From contig JBLGAR010000034.1 in NCBI GenBank assembly GCA_047612385.1, forward strand, positions 1-36,438: a DNA stretch of 36,438 nt, in the 5' to 3' direction. A program made the translations under genes and the position numbers. The notes beneath the pieces were generated by a model. That model was not told the DNA's origin and did no database searches. It was given only the letters and a program-made list of their open reading frames with translations. Numbering within the stretch: position 1 is the first letter of the stretch; each line of letters begins with the position of its first letter. This DNA is from JBALVT01 sp047612385 (GTDB lineage: Bacteria; Pseudomonadota; Gammaproteobacteria; Pseudomonadales; Halieaceae). Positions 22,923 through 31,131 of this stretch are shown here, piece by piece.

Positions 22923-24484
22923 TTCAGTTCGTCAGAACAATGCTCACACAAAGAACAACACAGTTTTATTTCTTTGCTGTGTTGAGTATTTTCTTACCCT
23001 TTTTGGCTCTTGTTATATTGGGCCTTGCTTACTTGTGGGTAAATGACGGGTTTTTATGGTTTGGTCTGGGTGTGCTGGGTCTCGCCTGCGTTACCACCAC
23101 GCTGCGTTATCTACTCTGGCGTGAAACAAGTAGAAGCGATGGTGGTATAGATTGTGAAGTAAATGGCGAAGAAAGCCGAGTCATCCATTTAGAACCCACA
23201 CTAGACTGGTCAGATCACGACAATCAGGTGTGGGATGCCTGCCTTGAGAATATTGCGCAGCAAAAACTCTCGGCGCTAGATTGGGATCAGGTACCAGATA
23301 CAATGCTGTCTCAGCTCAAATTTGTCGCGCGCACCTACAACGCTAATGACCCCAAGGCAGAATATGGCTTCACGATTCCAGAATTGATGCTAATGCTGGA
23401 AGTGTGCAGTCGAGAATACCGGGCCCTGGTTATTCAGAACATCCCATTCTCACAAGACATGAAGCTGTCCACGGCGATGAGCTGGTCACGCAAAAGCACG
23501 GCCACTTACGAGCTGTATAAAAAATACTCTCCCGTGTTAGATGTGCTCCGGGCAGTGTTGTCGGGAGGTTCCAGTATTCCTGGCAGAATTGCAGGGGGCT
23601 TGCTGTCTGAAGTTGGCAGTGGGTTTACCGATCATATGCAGAAAAATCTGAAACAAATGCTATTCGAACAGATCTCTCAGGTTGCTATTGATTTATACAG
23701 TGGCCGATTGAAATTATCCGAGGGCGAGTTAAAGGCCTATCGAGTTACCGTTAGCGAGGCAGAAGAAGCGGTGACTCGACCTTTGTCCATATTGGTCGTA
23801 GGGCAGATAAATGCAGGCAAGTCATCACTGGTGAATGCGCTAAAACAAGATAGTGTGGCGGGGGTGGATGTGCTGCCTGCAACCGATGGCTTTCATCGGT
23901 ATCGATTTGCGCTGTCGGAGCAAGTGGACATCTATCTAACCGATACGCCGGGCTTGGATGGTAGCGAAAAGACCACCGTCGAACTGTTGAAGCATGCGGT
24001 TAAAGCGGATTTGATATTGTGGTTAAGCCAGGCCAATCAACCTGCAAAGGCCTTGGATATAGCACTGCTGAAAGAGTGGGATGACTATTTTTCGAATAAC
24101 CTGGGTAGGAAGAAACCGCCTGTGCTGCTAATAACTACGCATAACGATGTACTGAAGCCCCAGCATGAATGGGACCCACCCTATGATCTTTCCGATACGG
24201 AAAACACGAAAGTAAAGACAATCGTCGCAGCAGCGGCTTATACCCGCGAAGCGCTCGGTTTTTCTAACACCGCTACGGTTATCCCCGTCGCCTTAAAGCC
24301 GGGCACCGATCCGTACAATATTGATTCACTGCGTGAGGTGTTGACGGCGTTGTGCTCGGAGGCCAGAGCAGCGCAGCTTAATCGTGAGCGCCTTGAAGCT
24401 GCCGAGACTGCGCCAGTTATTCGTCGAGCCCTGTCTCAGGGGGCGGGGTTGGCTGAGTCGGCGTTAAAGCTCGTATTGCGTTAA
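22919..24484 (+). CDS. membrane GTPase with two N-terminal TM helices, second of a coupled pair
   Basis: A 521-residue GTPase. Two TM helices (about 16-40 and 44-64) anchor it. A middle domain (100-285) precedes the G domain and has no recognised family; it includes an amphipathic glycine-rich piece LSGGSSIPGRIAGGLLSEVG. The G domain has G1 GQINAGKSS (295-303), G3 D342-T-P-G345 and a G4-like THND (407-410) in place of NKxD. The ATG overlaps the stop of the first GTPase by four bases (ATGA), which predicts translational coupling and a fixed ratio of the two proteins. By analogy with dynamin-like and Era-like pairs they may act together at the inner membrane; this is inference. It converges with fadH with a four-base overlap. 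Confidence 0.82.
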   Translation: MIQFVRTMLTQRTTQFYFFAVLSIFLPFLALVILGLAYLWVNDGFLWFGLGVLGLACVTTTLRYLLWRETSRSDGGIDCEVNGEESRVIHLEPTLDWSDHDNQVWDACLENIAQQKLSALDWDQVPDTMLSQLKFVARTYNANDPKAEYGFTIPELMLMLEVCSREYRALVIQNIPFSQDMKLSTAMSWSRKSTATYELYKKYSPVLDVLRAVLSGGSSIPGRIAGGLLSEVGSGFTDHMQKNLKQMLFEQISQVAIDLYSGRLKLSEGELKAYRVTVSEAEEAVTRPLSILVVGQINAGKSSLVNALKQDSVAGVDVLPATDGFHRYRFALSEQVDIYLTDTPGLDGSEKTTVELLKHAVKADLILWLSQANQPAKALDIALLKEWDDYFSNNLGRKKPPVLLITTHNDVLKPQHEWDPPYDLSDTENTKVKTIVAAAAYTREALGFSNTATVIPVALKPGTDPYNIDSLREVLTALCSEARAAQLNRERLEAAETAPVIRRALSQGAGLAESALKLVLR

Positions 24485-26514
24485 ACCGCTGCCGCCAGAT
24501 AACAGGCCTGATTAATAGCTGCTTTCGCATCCAGCTCGGCAGCTTCATAAGCGCCACCGATCAGATTTACACTCACATTACCGCCCTGTAGCTCGTCATA
24601 TAGCGTGCGCAATGGCAGCTGCCCGGCACACACAATAATCGTATCCACCTCCAGCAACTCGGGCTGATTGTTTATCAACAGGTGCAGGCCTTTATCGTCT
24701 ATGCGCTGGTAATCCACACCATTCATCATTTTGACATCGCGCCTAGCCAGTGAAATTTTATGGGTCCATCCTGTTGTCTTACCCAGGCCTCGCCCTATCG
24801 GTGTGTCTTTGCGTTGCAAGAGGAACACTTCCTTGTCATTTTTCTCGACTACGGGGGTTACTCCCGTAACGCCGCCCCGTGGATGGTTTTCAAAATCGAT
24901 ACCCCACTCTCTGGCGAACACATCTACGTCCATCGCCGCCGACACGCCCTTGTGCAAAATCAACTCGGCCACATCGAAGCCAATACCACCGGCTCCCATG
25001 ATAGCGACTCTCTGTCCTATTGGCTTGGTGCCTCTAATCGCTTCGATATAACTGATGACTTTCTCGTGTCCAATGCCCTCCAAGTCGGGTGTACGTGGAG
25101 AAATACCTGAGGCGATAATCACTTCGTCGAAGTTACCCTGCTTAAGCTGCTCTGAGGTTACACGGGTATTTAGCTGCAAATCGATATTGTGCAGCTCGAT
25201 CATGCGGGTGAAGAACCGAATTGTTTCCTCAAACTCTTCTTTGCCCGGCACGCGCTTGGCCAGATTAAATTGTCCGCCAATTTCTCCCAATGCCTCATAC
25301 AAAGTGACATTATGTCCGCGTTCAGCTGCGATATGTGCATAGGCCATTCCGGCTGGACCGGCGCCAACAACTGCTATGTTCTTTGGTGAGTCTGTCTTCA
25401 CATAATTTAATGTGGTCTCGTGGCATGCCCGCGGATTCACCAGGCAGCTGGTCTCGCGCCCGGTAAACGTATGGTCTAGACAGGCTTGATTGCAGGCGAT
25501 ACAGGTATTGATTTCGTCTTCTCGCCCCTCCAGTGCCTTAAGCACAAGTTCGGGGTCTGCAAGCATGGGTCTTGCCATCGAAATCAAATCTGCATGCCCA
25601 TCGACCAGTACTTGCTCTGCAACGTCCGGCATGTTGATCCGGTTGCTGGTGATGGTGGGTATATTCAGTTCTTTTCGTAGTCGTCCGGTGACGCCGGCAA
25701 AAGCCGCCCGCGGAACGCGCGTCGAGATAGTAGGCACAGCCGATTCGTGCCAGGTAAAGTGAGTGCTGATGATGTTTGCACCGACCGCTTCTATTCTTTG
25801 GCCCAGTAGCACAACCTCGTCCCAGGACATACCGCCTTCGAGCATATCCATGGCCGCGATTCTAAATATAACAATGAAATCATCACCCACTGCAGCACGA
25901 ACCCGCCTAATGACCTCGACCGGAAAGCGCATCCGATTCTCGTAGCTACCACCCCACTGATCGGTGCGGCGATTAGTTTTTTCCACTAAGAATGTACTGA
26001 GTAAGTAACCGGCAGAGCCGATAATCTCTACGCCGTCATAGCCGGCTGCTTTGGCTTTTGCTGCGCAGTTGGCAAAATCGTTTAACTGTTTTTCAATGCC
26101 TTCTTCATCCAGTGCTTTGGGAATAATGGGTGAGATTCTGGATTTAACAGCAGAGGGGCCAACACAATTATCGGTGTAACCGATGGGGCCAGAGTGCAAA
26201 ATCTGCATACATATTTTTACATCGGGCGCCGCATCGTGAACCGTTTTTGTGATTAATCTGTGCTGTTCGGCCTCTTCGGTCGTCGCGAGTTTAGTGCCCA
26301 TGCCGCCTTCTGCATTGGGAGATATCCCCCCGGTGATAATCATACCGACACCACCGCGAGCCCGTTCGGCGAAGTAGGCGGCCATGCGTTCAAAGCCGCC
26401 TTCAGCTTCTTCAAGCCCTGTGTGCATTGAACCCATAATTGCACGATTTTTAATTTGCGTGAATCCCAGATCCAGGGGGGAGAAAAGATTGGGGTATCGC
26501 TCGTGGCCGATCAT
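24481..26514 (-). CDS. fadH: 2,4-dienoyl-CoA reductase (NADPH)
   Basis: A 677-residue fusion of an OYE-type FMN barrel, a 4Fe-4S segment and an FAD/NADPH domain. It reduces 2,4-dienoyl-CoA in beta-oxidation of unsaturated acyl chains. It closely follows E. coli FadH: FSPLDLGFTQIKNR and MGSMHTGLEE at the N-terminus, catalytic Y170 and H256 (equivalent to Y166 and H252), cluster cysteines C338, C341, C345 and C357 in CIACNQACLDH and SCLVNPRAC, and the FAD motif GAGPAG (384-389). AAGGAA precedes the ATG. It follows atuF on the same strand after 144 bases and may serve the same pathway, since terpene breakdown gives a 2,4-dienoyl-CoA. Confidence 0.95.
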   Translation of the reverse strand: MIGHERYPNLFSPLDLGFTQIKNRAIMGSMHTGLEEAEGGFERMAAYFAERARGGVGMIITGGISPNAEGGMGTKLATTEEAEQHRLITKTVHDAAPDVKICMQILHSGPIGYTDNCVGPSAVKSRISPIIPKALDEEGIEKQLNDFANCAAKAKAAGYDGVEIIGSAGYLLSTFLVEKTNRRTDQWGGSYENRMRFPVEVIRRVRAAVGDDFIVIFRIAAMDMLEGGMSWDEVVLLGQRIEAVGANIISTHFTWHESAVPTISTRVPRAAFAGVTGRLRKELNIPTITSNRINMPDVAEQVLVDGHADLISMARPMLADPELVLKALEGREDEINTCIACNQACLDHTFTGRETSCLVNPRACHETTLNYVKTDSPKNIAVVGAGPAGMAYAHIAAERGHNVTLYEALGEIGGQFNLAKRVPGKEEFEETIRFFTRMIELHNIDLQLNTRVTSEQLKQGNFDEVIIASGISPRTPDLEGIGHEKVISYIEAIRGTKPIGQRVAIMGAGGIGFDVAELILHKGVSAAMDVDVFAREWGIDFENHPRGGVTGVTPVVEKNDKEVFLLQRKDTPIGRGLGKTTGWTHKISLARRDVKMMNGVDYQRIDDKGLHLLINNQPELLEVDTIIVCAGQLPLRTLYDELQGGNVSVNLIGGAYEAAELDAKAAINQACYLAAAV

Positions 26515-26658
26515 AATTGTTCCTTGTTATTTTGGGTTCTTAGCATCCGGAATCGTAGTCTAGCCTATCGCTTTGCTTCCACAAAATCTGGTCTGATTTT
26601 TATCTACCCCACTTTGGGTCAGACAAATACGGGACAGAGCTAGAGCTTTAATGCGTGC

Positions 26659-28659
26659 CTAGCCCTCGCCTTCAGCGACTTCAATTCGTATGAGCAGGTC
26701 ATCTGCCGCCACCTGTTTGCCAGCTTCGGCCATGACTTCCAGAACTGTTCCATTGGCTTGTGCCGTAATTCGATAGTGCATTTTCATTGCTTCGAGTACG
26801 GCCAGAGTTTGGCCCTCCGCGACGGTATCTCCGGCTGCAACCACAACCTCAAGTAAAACACCGTGCATCGGCGCGATGACGTCTCCATTGCCGCCTGCTT
26901 CGTCGGCGATGCCGTCCAGCCTTATAAGGTTTCGAAAACTGGCGGCTCTTCCTTCTATAGAGACGTAAAGTAAACCTGACTCAGGTGCGTGGAAGCGAGC
27001 TATATGCTGTGAATCGTCTATGCCCACGTGCGCGGTGTTGCCCTGTATCGAAAGTAGCCTAACCTCCACCGAGTTCTCACCGTCGGACACTTTATACAAC
27101 TCAGCGCCCAGGGGCATAATGGCCAGTGAATACTCGACGTCACCGAATCCGTATCGTTTAGGAGAAATTAGAGGACTGGCGCTGGACCAGTTTTTTAAGT
27201 TTGTGGCAACAATGACACTGTGACTTTGTGCCTGTGCGTATTCCAACGAGACTTCGAGTACCGCCGCCACCGCGCTATCGGCAAAGCTTGGGACATGGTC
27301 TTTGATTTCACCTTCTGCGAACTCGTCGCCGATGAAAGCCGTTGTTGCAGCGCCGTCAATGAAGACCTTCTTTTCGAGGCAGGCTATGAGAAAATCCTTA
27401 TTGTTCTTGGTGCCAAACAACAGCGTTTCCCTGAGAGCTTCGAGCAGCCGCAGTCGTGCTATTTCCCGTGTGGGTCCGCCCGCGATCACTTTGGCAACCA
27501 TCGGATCGTAAAAAGGAGAGATATCCTGCCCAGAGCAAATTCCGCTGTCGATGCGGATACCAAGTCCGCAAGCCGGCTCCCACAAATCTACTGGCCCGGA
27601 AGTCGGTAGAAAGTCCTGGGAGGGGTCTTCTGTGTACAGGCGTACCTCTATGGCATGTCCTGTGAGGGTGATATCTTGCTGAGTGAGTCCCAACTCCTCA
27701 CCTTGTGCAACTTGAATTTGCAATTCAACCAAATCCAGGCCGGTAATAATTTCGGTAACAGGGTGTTCTACCTGCAGCCGTGTATTCATTTCCAGAAAAT
27801 AGAACTCGCCGCTTTCGTCGAGTAAAAACTCAACTGTGCCCGCGCCGCGGTAATTGATGTTTTTGGCTGCCTCTACTGCAGAAGCGCCCATCTTGGCTCG
27901 CAATTCATTTGTCATAATAGGGCAGGGGGCTTCCTCTATGACTTTTTGATGTCGACGTTGCACCGAGCAGTCGCGCTCGCCCATGTGTACGGTATTGCCG
28001 TGGTTATCCGCGAATACCTGCACCTCAACGTGTCGGGGGCGGATAATCGCCTTTTCTAAAATTAGCTCGCCCGAGCCAAAAGAGGCTTCCGCTTCTGCTC
28101 TGGCCAATTTAATCGCTTCGGCTAAATCTTTTGCGTCGTGCACCAGCCGCATGCCGCGACCACCACCGCCCGCAGCGGCTTTAACCATCAGCGGTAAATC
28201 AATTTTCTGGGCCTGGGCAAGCAAACCCTCGTCACTTTGATCTTCACCTTCGTAACCTGGAACGCAGGGCACTTTTGCATCGATCATCCGGCGTTTGGCT
28301 TCTGCCTTATTGCCCATCAAATGAATCGACTCGGCAGTAGGTCCGATAAATACTAAGCCGGCGTCTTCAACTGCTTGTGCAAAGCCTGCGTTTTCACTCA
28401 TAAATCCGTATCCGGGGTGGACTGCTTGAGCTCCGCTATCTGTTGCTGCTTTCAAGATATTTTCTGTCACCAGATAGGACTCGTTGACAGGGCCCGGACC
28501 AATGCAAACCGCCTCATCAGCCATTTGCACATGGGGCGCTGCGGCATCCGCATCAGAGTAGACGGCCACTGTGCGGTAACCCAATGCCTTGGCTGTTCGA
28601 ATAACCCGGCAGGCGATCTCGCCTCGGTTGGCGATTAGAATGCTGTTAAAGCGTGTCAT
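26659..28659 (-). CDS. atuF: geranyl-CoA (or methylcrotonyl-CoA) carboxylase biotin-containing subunit
   Basis: A 666-residue alpha subunit of an acyl-CoA carboxylase. It has the biotin carboxylase domain (N-terminus ILIANRGEIACRVIRTAK, ATP-grasp glycine loop AAGGGGRGMR, catalytic region EMNTRLQVEHPVTE), a linker, and a C-terminal biotin carrier domain with the biotinyl lysine K626 in EAMKMHYRI. It carboxylates enzyme-bound biotin; the beta subunit (AtuC, 29509-31131) transfers CO2 to the acyl-CoA. The neighbourhood, with an AtuA homologue, favours geranyl-CoA carboxylase over the leucine-pathway LiuD, but the two share this architecture. It starts 15 bases after the enoyl-CoA hydratase gene, with AGGAG six bases before the ATG. 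Confidence 0.85.
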   Translation of the reverse strand: MTRFNSILIANRGEIACRVIRTAKALGYRTVAVYSDADAAAPHVQMADEAVCIGPGPVNESYLVTENILKAATDSGAQAVHPGYGFMSENAGFAQAVEDAGLVFIGPTAESIHLMGNKAEAKRRMIDAKVPCVPGYEGEDQSDEGLLAQAQKIDLPLMVKAAAGGGGRGMRLVHDAKDLAEAIKLARAEAEASFGSGELILEKAIIRPRHVEVQVFADNHGNTVHMGERDCSVQRRHQKVIEEAPCPIMTNELRAKMGASAVEAAKNINYRGAGTVEFLLDESGEFYFLEMNTRLQVEHPVTEIITGLDLVELQIQVAQGEELGLTQQDITLTGHAIEVRLYTEDPSQDFLPTSGPVDLWEPACGLGIRIDSGICSGQDISPFYDPMVAKVIAGGPTREIARLRLLEALRETLLFGTKNNKDFLIACLEKKVFIDGAATTAFIGDEFAEGEIKDHVPSFADSAVAAVLEVSLEYAQAQSHSVIVATNLKNWSSASPLISPKRYGFGDVEYSLAIMPLGAELYKVSDGENSVEVRLLSIQGNTAHVGIDDSQHIARFHAPESGLLYVSIEGRAASFRNLIRLDGIADEAGGNGDVIAPMHGVLLEVVVAAGDTVAEGQTLAVLEAMKMHYRITAQANGTVLEVMAEAGKQVAADDLLIRIEVAEGEG

Positions 28660-28674
28660 TAAAGACTCCTGGCG

Positions 28675-29484
28675 TTACTCGGTTGCCCAGCTGGGTTTAC
28701 GTTTTTCGACAAAGGCAGCGACACCCTCGGCGCCTTCTTCACTGAGCATGCACGAGGCAAACCCATGAGACGCAAAATCTAGTGCCTCGGCGCGTGGTTT
28801 GCGGGTGCTTTCAAAAACAATGCCTTTCGTCACGGCGTTGGCTCCGGGAGCGCACATCGAAATTTGTTCGAGCACTTCCTGACACTTCGCATCAAGGTCG
28901 TCTGAGTCTTCCGCCGTTATATGAGCTATGCCATAGTGCAACGCTTCAGCCCCGGTGAAGCGAGCGCCCGTAAGCATGAGTCGTCTCGCTTGGGTAAGCC
29001 CAACCCGCTCGGTAACAAATGGTGCGATCTGTGCCGGTGGAATTCCCAGACTAGTTTCGCTCAAGCGAAAGCGGGCGTCTTTGGTAGAGATAGTGACATC
29101 ACCCACACAAGCCAGCCCCAGTCCACCGCCTATCGCTGCACCCTCTACCAGAACAACTACCACCTGTGGTTGCTCGTTGAGTTTGATCATCAAATTCCCG
29201 AAGCTTCGATTGCCCCTGGCCACGTCGTCATGATCTGGTTCCCCAGCTTGCAGCTCAGTCTTGAAGCTCTTTATGTCGCCGCCGGCGCAGAAAAAACCGC
29301 CTCTACCGCGCAGCACGATCGTACGGATACTGCGGTCATCTCTGATCGCATCCAGCACCTGCTCCAACTCATTGACCATTTCCCCGGAGAGCGCATTGCG
29401 TGCTTCGGGTCGGTTAAACCAGATTTTAAGAACGCTGCCTTCGTGTTCCAGTATTAGTGCTGTTGTTGTGGGAAGTTGACTCAT
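28675..29484 (-). CDS. atuE: enoyl-CoA hydratase, isohexenylglutaconyl-CoA hydratase-like
   Basis: A 269-residue crotonase-fold enzyme. Oxyanion-hole loops are FFCAGGDIKSF and EGAAIGGGLGLACVGD; the catalytic Glu region is RLSETSLGIPPAQIAP. In the Atu pathway this hydratase adds water to the carboxylated terpenoyl-CoA (isohexenylglutaconyl-CoA); the leucine-pathway LiuC does the same with 3-methylglutaconyl-CoA. The gene lies between the carboxylase beta (24 bases upstream) and alpha (15 bases downstream) subunit genes, as in both atu and liu operons. The symbol rests on context more than on diagnostic residues. Confidence 0.8.
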   Translation of the reverse strand: MSQLPTTTALILEHEGSVLKIWFNRPEARNALSGEMVNELEQVLDAIRDDRSIRTIVLRGRGGFFCAGGDIKSFKTELQAGEPDHDDVARGNRSFGNLMIKLNEQPQVVVVLVEGAAIGGGLGLACVGDVTISTKDARFRLSETSLGIPPAQIAPFVTERVGLTQARRLMLTGARFTGAEALHYGIAHITAEDSDDLDAKCQEVLEQISMCAPGANAVTKGIVFESTRKPRAEALDFASHGFASCMLSEEGAEGVAAFVEKRKPSWATE

Positions 29485-29508
29485 ATGTTTTCTCTAATGG
29501 TTGCCGAG

Positions 29509-31131
29509 CTACATTCTCGCGATACCGAAGCTGTTTGGGCGCACGCTGCGATGCCGTGTCTCCCACACTGTTTCTAGTAGGAATCCCAAGGTGTTACGTG
29601 TTTGCCGCGGGTCGATCATGCCGTCGTCCAACATATGGCCCGAGGTGTAGTAGGCACTGGATTGGCTGTCGAACAAGTTCGCCAAATAGTCTTCCTGACC
29701 TTTCAATGCAGCCTCATCGACTTCCTGTCCCAAAGCATCAGCTTTGCCGCGCGCTACCATGGACATGGTTTTTCCGGCTTGTTCTCCGCCCATAACGCCC
29801 ATTTTTGCCTGCGGAAAGGTGTAGAGAAAATCGGGATCGTAAGCTCGCCCGCACATGCCATAGTTGCCAGCGCCAAAACTCGCGCCTGTCATCATAGTGA
29901 TGCGAGGAACCTCCAGATTTTGGACCGCCTGAATCATCTTTGAACCGTGTTTGATCATGCCCGACTGTTCCGATTTGGTGCCTACGATATAACCGGTGGT
30001 GTTTTGCAGGAACAGCATGGGAATATTGGCTTGGTCACACAGCTGCAAAAAGTGTGTTGCCTTATTCGCGCCCTGCGGATCAATAGGCCCGTTGTTACCG
30101 ATAATGCCGCAGGCCTGACCAAAGATTTCCGCTTGCAGGCAGACTGTTGCTGAACCGAAACGTGGTTGAAAATCCAGAAAATCCGAACCATCTACTATCC
30201 GGGCTACTAGTTCGCGCATGTCGTAGGGGTTGCGGTAATCGCAGGGGATTACACCTGCAATTTCATCTGGGTCATAGAGCGGTTCGCGATAGTTTTTCGC
30301 CGGTGCCGGTGTACAGTTCGCGTTCCATTGAAGCCGTTGCACAACTTCTCGGGCAATCTGTATTCCGTGGCCATCATTTTCTGCGAGATACTCGGCCAAT
30401 CCGGAGGTGGTCGCATGCATTTCTGCACCGCCTAACTCTTCCTCATTCGCAATCTCGCCAGTGGCGGCTTTTAGTAGTGGCGGCCCGGCCAGGAACGCTC
30501 TGCCGTTGCCTTTTACCGCAACGACATAATCACTTAAACCTGGCATGTAGGCACCGCCAGCGGTTGATGATCCATGCAAAATGGATATCACAGGAATACC
30601 TTGTTTACTCAATTTGGCGAGATTCCCAAACAGCCTTCCACCGATACTAAAACCTTCAACGGTGTAGTTGATCAGGTCGCCGCCGGCGCTTTCCACTAGA
30701 TGAACGAAAGGCAGTTTTTGTTCCAAAGCGATGTTTTCCGATCGCGTCACGCGATAAGCACAGGCTTGGGTGAGTGACCCCGCCTGAATGCCACTGTCGT
30801 CCACCACGACCATGGCGCGTACGCCGGCGATAAATCCGATACCGGTAATGACGGTTGATCCGGGGATAGATTTTTCAGGGTCTGATGTGTCCAGCAGGTA
30901 CCCGGCGATATTTCCGATCTCGAGAAACGGCATGCCCGGGTCGAGCAATTGCGACAGGCGCTGGCGGGGCGTTAACTGTCCGCGAGCTTCGAATCTGGGC
31001 TTGCGCTTTTCCGAAATGCTGGCAGCTTTCGCATTGAGCATCTGAAGTTTTTCAATATGCGCCATCATCTCGGCTCGGTTTTGCTTAAACGTTTCCGAGG
31101 CGGTATTTATCTTGGAGGCAAAAATGGTCAT
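29509..31131 (-). CDS. atuC: geranyl-CoA (or methylcrotonyl-CoA) carboxylase carboxyltransferase subunit
   Basis: A 540-residue carboxyltransferase (beta) subunit with two crotonase-like halves. Characteristic segments are the N-terminal RQRLSQLLDPG, FVHLVESAGGDL, LHGSSTAGGAYMPGLSDY (acyl-CoA site), FLAGPPLLKAATGE and, in the second half, NTTGYIVG, KHGSKMIQA, SFGAGNYGMCGRAYDPDF and GGEQAGK. The stretch HGSSTAGGAYMPGLSDY resembles my recollection of AtuC more than LiuB (which has GSCTAGGAYVPA), favouring geranyl-CoA. The start codon overlaps the stop of atuA by four bases, so translation is probably coupled. It works with the biotin subunit at 26659-28659. Confidence 0.85.
   Translation of the reverse strand: MTIFASKINTASETFKQNRAEMMAHIEKLQMLNAKAASISEKRKPRFEARGQLTPRQRLSQLLDPGMPFLEIGNIAGYLLDTSDPEKSIPGSTVITGIGFIAGVRAMVVVDDSGIQAGSLTQACAYRVTRSENIALEQKLPFVHLVESAGGDLINYTVEGFSIGGRLFGNLAKLSKQGIPVISILHGSSTAGGAYMPGLSDYVVAVKGNGRAFLAGPPLLKAATGEIANEEELGGAEMHATTSGLAEYLAENDGHGIQIAREVVQRLQWNANCTPAPAKNYREPLYDPDEIAGVIPCDYRNPYDMRELVARIVDGSDFLDFQPRFGSATVCLQAEIFGQACGIIGNNGPIDPQGANKATHFLQLCDQANIPMLFLQNTTGYIVGTKSEQSGMIKHGSKMIQAVQNLEVPRITMMTGASFGAGNYGMCGRAYDPDFLYTFPQAKMGVMGGEQAGKTMSMVARGKADALGQEVDEAALKGQEDYLANLFDSQSSAYYTSGHMLDDGMIDPRQTRNTLGFLLETVWETRHRSVRPNSFGIARM

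Noticed and set aside
26515..26658. Hairpin GTCTGA/TCAGAC in the atuF-fadH gap as a terminator
   Set aside because: Only six pairs with a long loop and no U-run in the minus-strand direction; too weak to call.
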